19,339 nucleotides of DNA from Lactobacillus helveticus DSM 20075 = CGMCC 1.1877. Its GTDB lineage: Bacteria; Bacillota; Bacilli; Lactobacillales; Lactobacillaceae. This document shows positions 14,060 through 19,339 of the stretch, in pieces (the first letter of the stretch is position 1; every line of letters starts with the position of its first letter). The notes beneath the pieces were generated by a model, which had not been told where the DNA came from, did no database searches, and worked only from the letters and a program-made list of their open reading frames with translations. The position numbers and the translations under genes are program-made. The DNA lies in assembly GCF_000160855.1 (NCBI RefSeq), contig NZ_GG700757.1, positions 64,132 through 83,470 on the forward strand, written 5' to 3'.

Positions 14060-16333
14060 CTATCTTTTTACCAAATTATTAACATATGTAATTAATTTTT
14101 GAGTAGGCATCGTTCTTAGTTGATTAATAAATTTAATTTGTGAACTCGTTGCCATTAAATATTTAGAAGCTGTCAATGGTTGCTTCTTTGGATTAGACTC
14201 ACCAACTAATTTTTGATCGTCTAATTTAACAAAACCTAATTCAAAGAATACTCGCAAAATAAACAATACACTATCATAATCCAAACCTAGATATGGTGCT
14301 ACAGTGCGATAGTCTTCAGGCTTTAATGCTGGATGGGCATAAATATACTTTAACACTTTTCCGAAATAACTCTTTGCTGGAATTTGTTCAACAGGTAACT
14401 GATCTAATAAAAAGCATAAATAAATTTGTTGATAATCTTTTTTTAAAGCTGCATTTAATTCCACTTGATTGCGAGGCACATCAAGCAAAGCTACTGTTTC
14501 ACCCGATTGATCATAATCTTTAACCAAGCTAATTTTATCATCATCAATTTGAAGGCTATTCTTAACAATTGGAATATTCTTTTTGTCAAAAAGCAAATAA
14601 CGATCTGCAAGGCCCATGACAAATTTCTCTTGTCTTAAATCAATTACTGATGTTGGCACAGCTAATTTTGGGGATGCAAAGGCTATTCCTTCCATGATGC
14701 CTTGCAAAGATACTTGTTTGCGATAAGTATTCAAAGAGAGAGTAACAAAGATTTTTGAAATAAATGGTAACAAATTATTATTCAAATAATCCTTATTAAA
14801 TCCCACAATTGCTAAATTGCCGTCTTTTTTATTAGCTATTAATTTAACATGATTCTTATCTTTTCCTATTTTGAAAAAGTGTGTAATAGTTGGATCCGAA
14901 ATACTAAAAATTGGCTGCGGATCACCAGTACCAAATGGTCCCACTTGATTAATTTGAGCCAAAGTTTGAGGTGATAAGTCATGCATAGGCAATTCCATAT
15001 CGTACTCTTTAGTCTCTAAACCACCGTCAACATGAAAATCGGCTTCAAACTTTTCCCGTAGGTCATTTACTTTATCTTCTTCCATGGATAAACCACAAGC
15101 AAAATCATGACCTCCAAATTTGGTCAATAGACTTTCTTTTAACGGATTAAGAGCATCAAATAAGTTAAAACCACTGAGTGAACGACCTGATCCCTTAATC
15201 TCCCCTTCATCGTTTTTAGTTAAAACAATTGTTGGTTTATGCAGTTTTTCCACTATCTTGTTAGCAACAAGCCCCAAAACTCCTTCATGAAAATCAGGAT
15301 CATATAAAACTAAAGTATTTTGCTTTTGCCAACTATTTTCACGAACTAATTCCATGCAGCGATCGTAAACCTCAGTAGTTAGCTCTTTACGCTTATTATT
15401 TAAGTCTTCAATCTGATCTGCGATCTTCTGTGCCTCAAGATCATCATCACTAAGCAAAAGCTCTACTGCCAGATTAGCATTAGCCAAACGTCCAACAGCA
15501 TTAAGTCTAGGAGCAATATTAAAGCCTACATCTGTCTCATTAATCGTTTCTAGCGTTAAACCGGCATTTTTGATAAGCGCTCTTAAGCCCGGTCGTTCGG
15601 TTTGATTAAGAACATCTAACCCACGTTTTACAATAATATGGCCTTCACCAGTAACTTTAACCATGTCACCAATAGTACCGATCATTGCTAAATCTAGCAA
15701 TTCTGGTACAGGATCCTGCATAAGCTCACGACAAATTGTATAAGCTACACCTGCACCACAATAATCATCAAAAGGATATTCTTGACCAGGATAATTACAG
15801 TGAACAATTGCATAAGCATCTGGCTTATTTTCTTGAAAAGTATGGTGATCCGTAATAATAGTATCAACGCCATGTTCTTTAGCGTATTCAACTTCTTCAA
15901 TCCCCGTTACACCATTATCTACGGTAATAATTAACTTTGTGCCATCAGCTACTATATCCTTGTAGCGATCAAGATTAGGGCCATATCCGTCTTTAAAGCG
16001 ATCTGGTATAAAGTAATGAACATCCGCACCCAAAATGCTTAATGCTTCAGTCATAATTGTAGTAGCAGTAATCCCATCAGCATCATAATCACCATAAATA
16101 GTAATTTTTTCACCATTATCGATCGCTTGATTAATCCTATCGACAGCTTTATCCATATCATGCATTAAGGATGGATCAGTTAAGTTTTCTTCGGTTGCAT
16201 TAAACCAAAAATCTAATTTTTCATCAGTATTGATACCACGTAATGCAAAAAGCCGTGCGGAAATTGGACTAAGCTGATACTTTTCTACTAGATCTGGCGC
16301 CAATTCTTCAGCTGTTCTTTGTTGCCACTTCAT
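14060..16333 (-). CDS. recJ: Single-strand-specific exonuclease RecJ
   Basis: The 757-residue protein shows the DHH-phosphoesterase motifs of RecJ: DYDADG (82-87), DNG near 139-141, TDHHTF (161-166), NAVGRLANA (278-286) and GGHDFACG (407-414), with metal-binding Asp and His residues intact. It digests single-stranded DNA 5' to 3' in recombination repair. It is far longer than E. coli RecJ (about 577) because of a C-terminal extension of about 200 residues, which is normal for Firmicutes. The ATG (16331-16333) has AAGGTG about 11 bases upstream. It lies between srtA and apt on the same strand; a terminator-like hairpin sits just upstream of it. Confidence 0.93.
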   Translation of the reverse strand: MKWQQRTAEELAPDLVEKYQLSPISARLFALRGINTDEKLDFWFNATEENLTDPSLMHDMDKAVDRINQAIDNGEKITIYGDYDADGITATTIMTEALSILGADVHYFIPDRFKDGYGPNLDRYKDIVADGTKLIITVDNGVTGIEEVEYAKEHGVDTIITDHHTFQENKPDAYAIVHCNYPGQEYPFDDYCGAGVAYTICRELMQDPVPELLDLAMIGTIGDMVKVTGEGHIIVKRGLDVLNQTERPGLRALIKNAGLTLETINETDVGFNIAPRLNAVGRLANANLAVELLLSDDDLEAQKIADQIEDLNNKRKELTTEVYDRCMELVRENSWQKQNTLVLYDPDFHEGVLGLVANKIVEKLHKPTIVLTKNDEGEIKGSGRSLSGFNLFDALNPLKESLLTKFGGHDFACGLSMEEDKVNDLREKFEADFHVDGGLETKEYDMELPMHDLSPQTLAQINQVGPFGTGDPQPIFSISDPTITHFFKIGKDKNHVKLIANKKDGNLAIVGFNKDYLNNNLLPFISKIFVTLSLNTYRKQVSLQGIMEGIAFASPKLAVPTSVIDLRQEKFVMGLADRYLLFDKKNIPIVKNSLQIDDDKISLVKDYDQSGETVALLDVPRNQVELNAALKKDYQQIYLCFLLDQLPVEQIPAKSYFGKVLKYIYAHPALKPEDYRTVAPYLGLDYDSVLFILRVFFELGFVKLDDQKLVGESNPKKQPLTASKYLMATSSQIKFINQLRTMPTQKLITYVNNLVKR

Positions 16334-16368
16334 TACTTAAAAAACACCTTACATTTCATAAAAAATTA

Positions 16369-16394
16369 AAAGGCACTCACAACTGAGTGTCTTT
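16369..16394 (-). terminator. Hairpin terminator between srtA and recJ
   Basis: An 11-bp stem with one G-U pair (16369-16379 with 16384-16394) has a four-base loop and is followed on the minus strand by TTTAATTTTT. It lies 59 bases past the sortase stop and 35 bases before the recJ ATG, so it would end or attenuate lepA-srtA transcripts before recJ. Confidence 0.7.
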
Positions 16395-16453
16395 ATTGAA
16401 AAATCTAATTCTTATTTTAACGCAAACTTGGTCTGCATAAAAGTTCGGGGATC

Positions 16454-17143
16454 TTATTTCATTTTAAAGACCCGCAGGTTATCAGCGGTTGCTTTTTCTG
16501 TTTTGATCAAATTTCCGCGAATAGCCCAACGATTGGCACCCCCATCGGCACAGGTAATTAAAGTTACTATTTTCTTCTTAGTATTATTAACTAACCAAAC
16601 AGCTGATGGATCAACAACCTTTTTCATATAAATTCGGTAAACATAAACCTTCTTTAAATTAGTAAGGTAAATTAATTCACCTTTTTTGACATCTTCTAGT
16701 GGTGAAAAGAGAATTCCTTTAGCAGTCATATAGTGACCAGCTAGCGGATAATTGCCTTCTCCCATTTTTTGATCTGCACGCATCGTACCGCCACCAGTAG
16801 ACATAGCATCATCTGACATCCCTAACATTACAGGTAAATGCGTGTTTACATCAGGGATAGCTAAAGCGCCAATGGCACCCGATGTCTTTTTTATTTGCAA
16901 TCTTGTAGCTTGGGCCATATCCATCGACTTTACTTTGCTAAAATCATACATCCCTTTTTTACGTTGATTCTTTTCAACTTCTGTTTTAGTCAAGCTAGTT
17001 AAAGTCGATTGCTGGTTATGACTAATCATGTGATTGCTAATTTGTTTATTGAAGATTAGAACCACACCAACAATTAGCAAAATGACCGCAAGAATTCTAA
17101 TGACGATTGTACTAACACTGGTTTTACGTTTATTTTTTGCCAT
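16454..17143 (-). CDS. srtA: Class A-type sortase
   Basis: The 229-residue membrane enzyme has a short basic N-terminus (MAKNKRK), one signal-anchor helix (about 12-32, IVIRILAVILLIVGVVLIF) and an extracellular sortase domain. The catalytic triad is visible: His137 (PLAGHYM), Cys198 in the LITC motif and Arg209 (WAIRG; Arg205 is the other candidate). Sortase A cleaves surface proteins at an LPxTG-type signal and links them to the peptidoglycan. No LPxTG protein is in the window. The ATG starts 2 bases after the lepA stop, with AAAGGTAAG in the lepA end as ribosome binding site, so it is coupled to lepA. Confidence 0.92.
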   Translation of the reverse strand: MAKNKRKTSVSTIVIRILAVILLIVGVVLIFNKQISNHMISHNQQSTLTSLTKTEVEKNQRKKGMYDFSKVKSMDMAQATRLQIKKTSGAIGALAIPDVNTHLPVMLGMSDDAMSTGGGTMRADQKMGEGNYPLAGHYMTAKGILFSPLEDVKKGELIYLTNLKKVYVYRIYMKKVVDPSAVWLVNNTKKKIVTLITCADGGANRWAIRGNLIKTEKATADNLRVFKMK

Positions 17144-17145
17144 TT

Positions 17146-18984
17146 TTACTTACCTTTAATATCGTCGTCATTCATCTTAAGTACAGCCATAAAGGCATCT
17201 TGAGGTACTTCTACCCTACCAACTGCCTTCATCCGTTTCTTACCACGCTTCTGCTTTTCCAAAAGCTTAGCACGACGATCTGGGTCACCAGTATGAATCT
17301 TCCAAGTAACATCCTTACGGTATGGCTTAATAGTTGCACGAGAAATAATTTTGGCACCAATAGCACCCTGGATATCTACTTCAAAGTTTTGACGTGGAAT
17401 CAACTTCTTAAGCATAGAAGTCATTTGACGTGCACGCTCTTGTGCTTCTGATCTATGAGCAATGAAACTTAAAGCATCAATTGGTTCCTTGTTAAGCAAA
17501 ATATCAATCTTAACCAAATCAGTTGAACGGTATCCGGTAATTTCATAATCAAGAGAAGCATAACCCTTAGTTGAAGACTTCAAGTCATCAAAGAAGTCAA
17601 AAATAATTTCAGCCAATGGCATATTGTAAATTACATTAACACGATACTTATCAAGATAATCCATAGTGACAAATTCACCACGTTTGCGTTGACATAATTC
17701 CATTACTGGACCAACGAAGTCATTCAGTACCATGATTTCTGCTTTAACATAAGGCTCTTGTACTTCTTGATATTCACCTGCATCTGGTAAATCAGATGGG
17801 TTATCAATTACCTTTGTAGACCCATCGTTCATAATTGCATGATAGTCAACACTTGGAGCAGTCATGATCAAGCCCAGATCAAATTCTTGCTCAAGTCTTT
17901 CTTGCACAACATCCATATGAAGCAACCCTAAGAAACCACAACGGAATCCAAATCCTAACGCAGTTGAAGTTTCAGGTTCGAATTCCAAAGCTGCATCGTT
18001 TAATTGCAGTTTTTGCAAGGCTTCTTTTAAATCATCATAATCTCGGTTATCAACTGGGTACATACCGGAATAAACCATTGGTGGAATCTGACGATAACCT
18101 TCAAGTGGTTCTTCAGTTGGATTAGTTGCATCAGTAATAGTATCACCAACACGAGTTTCACGAACTGATTTAATATTGGCAGTGATATAACCTACATCAC
18201 CAGCAATTAAAAGATCCTTCTTAACTGGATGAGGGTTTGAAACACCTACTTCGGTTACTTCATATTCCTTACCCGTGTTCATAATTTTAATTCTATCGCC
18301 AGGCTTAACCACACCATCTTCAATTTTTACAGACATAACTACACCACGGTAATCATCGTACTTGGAGTCAAAAATTAAGGCTTTAAGTGGCGCTGTAATA
18401 TTGCCAGATGGTGCAGGAATATCCTTGACCACCTTTTCCAACATATCTTCAATGCCTTGACCAGTCTTACCTGAAACTTCAGCAGCTTCTGAAGCATCTA
18501 ACCCCAACATTTCTTCAATTTCTTCCTTAGTTTTAGGAATATCTGCAGAAGGCAAATCAATCTTATTAATGACAGGTAAAATCTCCAAATCATCATCGAT
18601 GGCTACATAAGTATTGGCCAAAGTCTGGGCTTGTACACCTTGAGAAGCATCAACAACCATTAAAGCACCTTCACAGGCTGCTAGTGATCTTGACACTTCG
18701 TAAGAGAAGTCTACGTGTCCTGGTGTATCAATCAAGTGGAAAATGTAATCTTCTCCATCCCTAGCATGATATTTAACTTCAACAGAGTTCATCTTAATAG
18801 TAATGCCACGTTGCCGTTCAAGTGGCATATCATCAAGCATTTGATTTTTAAGTTGGCGCTGACTTACTGTATCGGTTAATTCTAGAATTCTATCAGCGAT
18901 CGTAGATTTACCATGGTCAATATGTGCAACTATGGCAAAATTACGAATATGCTTTTGATAATCTTTTAATTTTTCTAAATCCAT
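17146..18984 (-). CDS. lepA: Elongation factor 4 (LepA), ribosome back-translocating GTPase
   Basis: The 612-residue GTPase has G1 AHIDHGKS (20-27), G2 RGITIK (59-64), G3 DTPGH (86-90) and G4 NKID (140-143), followed by the EF-G-like domains and the LepA-specific C-terminal domain rich in Arg/Lys ([19 protein letters not shown]). It acts on the ribosome to correct faulty translocation. I chose ATG 18982-18984 (MDLEKLK): GGGTGA lies 8 bases upstream, and the length is then the family norm. A GTG start at 18996 would leave no spacing to the ribosome binding site. It is the first gene of a leftward run with srtA and recJ, and a good promoter precedes it. Confidence 0.96.
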   Translation of the reverse strand: MDLEKLKDYQKHIRNFAIVAHIDHGKSTIADRILELTDTVSQRQLKNQMLDDMPLERQRGITIKMNSVEVKYHARDGEDYIFHLIDTPGHVDFSYEVSRSLAACEGALMVVDASQGVQAQTLANTYVAIDDDLEILPVINKIDLPSADIPKTKEEIEEMLGLDASEAAEVSGKTGQGIEDMLEKVVKDIPAPSGNITAPLKALIFDSKYDDYRGVVMSVKIEDGVVKPGDRIKIMNTGKEYEVTEVGVSNPHPVKKDLLIAGDVGYITANIKSVRETRVGDTITDATNPTEEPLEGYRQIPPMVYSGMYPVDNRDYDDLKEALQKLQLNDAALEFEPETSTALGFGFRCGFLGLLHMDVVQERLEQEFDLGLIMTAPSVDYHAIMNDGSTKVIDNPSDLPDAGEYQEVQEPYVKAEIMVLNDFVGPVMELCQRKRGEFVTMDYLDKYRVNVIYNMPLAEIIFDFFDDLKSSTKGYASLDYEITGYRSTDLVKIDILLNKEPIDALSFIAHRSEAQERARQMTSMLKKLIPRQNFEVDIQGAIGAKIISRATIKPYRKDVTWKIHTGDPDRRAKLLEKQKRGKKRMKAVGRVEVPQDAFMAVLKMNDDDIKGK

Positions 18985-19013
18985 AAATTTATTCACCCTT
19001 TACTATCCTTAAT

Positions 19014-19042
19014 ATTATAGCAAAGGTCCCTAATCTTATAAA
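19014..19042 (-). promoter_or_regulatory. lepA promoter (extended -10)
   Basis: On the minus strand a perfect TATAAT (19014-19019) is preceded by TGC, giving a TG-n extended -10, and by TTTATA (19037-19042) 17 bases upstream. The start of the transcript would fall just upstream of the lepA ribosome binding site. Confidence 0.72.
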
Positions 19043-19099
19043 ACGAATAGGTGTACAAAAATCAAATCTATTATATAGTAAATTTAGTGAGGTTATATT

Positions 19100-19339
19100 A
19101 TGAAGGTCAAATTTGAAAAGGGTTATAAATCATTTTTAAAAAACATTACCATATGCAAAAAATAGCTAAACAAAAAATTGCAACCGCCATTGAAAAAGAA
19201 ACTAATACTGGTATGACTAAAGTAAAATTAGCGATCAGAAATGAAGTCAATGGTTTACCATGTTACGAGTTTAGATTGAATTTAGGAAAAATAGGTTCTG
19301 TTAGAATTGCATTTACTGTTTATAATGATTTAGCTACTA
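19100..19339 (+). pseudogene. RelE/HigB-like toxin gene, frameshifted, cut by window edge
   Basis: ATG 19100-19102 with a good ribosome binding site (GTGAGG, 19087-19092) opens MKVKFEKGYKSFLKN, then a stop follows at 19163. From about 19140 another frame continues openly to the window edge: HYHMQKIAKQKIATAIEKE and later GLPCYEFRLNLGKI then GSVRIAFTVYND. Joined by adding one A to the six-A run at 19138-19143, the two parts give a continuous protein with the look of RelE/HigB/Gp49-like mRNA-interferase folds (short helical N-terminus, then strands ending in a YEFRL and VRIAFTVYND pair). An ATG at 19153 lies in the second frame, so a shortened product is possible. The partner antitoxin would lie beyond the window. 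The family call is tentative. Confidence 0.5.

Noticed and set aside
18985..18996. GTG start of lepA four codons upstream
   Set aside because: The GTG overlaps the ribosome binding site itself; the ATG at 18982-18984 has proper spacing and gives the usual LepA N-terminus.

Overview
This 19.3 kb window is chromosomal DNA from a low-GC Gram-positive bacterium, most likely a Lactobacillus of the acidophilus/helveticus/crispatus branch. The evidence is the secreted protein with two SLAP-type (S-layer-associated) repeats, the AGGAGG-type ribosome binding sites, the lepA-srtA-recJ-apt gene order, and an A/T-rich codon choice throughout. The species cannot be fixed from the window alone. I see no CRISPR array, tRNA, rRNA, IS element or prophage. 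The gene density is high, and no gene-free stretch exceeds about 140 bases.

Left part (1-2010, minus strand): a compact three-gene run made of an Eis-like GNAT acetyltransferase, an unannotated 53-residue single-span membrane protein, and a LysR-type effector-binding domain with no DNA-binding domain. Spacings are 15 and 2 bases, so they are probably co-transcribed in that order.

Arginine deiminase region (2131-6823, minus strand): an intact LysR-family regulator, then arcA, arcB and arcC in the classical order, then a citX-like gene and a strong terminator. All three arc genes keep full family length and their catalytic motifs, but they are broken: arcA has two stops and two frameshifts, arcB one stop and one frameshift, arcC one stop. 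The pathway that turns arginine into ornithine, ammonia, CO2 and ATP is therefore a recently lost function here. The citX-like gene, normally a citrate lyase prosthetic-group transferase, is intact although it sits at the end of this dead operon and has no citrate lyase genes near it.

Centre (6952-13284): a P3A-like P-type ATPase (plus strand) that faces a small SLAP-domain surface protein (minus strand) across a shared perfect 19-bp terminator hairpin; then a broken cardiolipin synthase (one stop, two frameshifts, a lost catalytic Asp); then an intact metA-like acyltransferase and cysK, which look like a sulfur amino acid operon.

Right part (13428-18984, minus strand): lepA, sortase A, recJ and apt in transcription order, that is translation factor, surface protein anchoring, DNA repair and purine salvage. 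A terminator-like hairpin lies between srtA and recJ. A clear extended -10 promoter precedes lepA. At the right edge a RelE/HigB-like toxin gene starts on the plus strand; it carries a one-base frameshift and runs off the window.

The most notable features are the clustered decay of arcABC and cls in otherwise clean sequence, the surviving citX-like gene, the orphan LysR effector domain linked to a small membrane protein, and an ATPase that lacks the transport Asp of known proton pumps.
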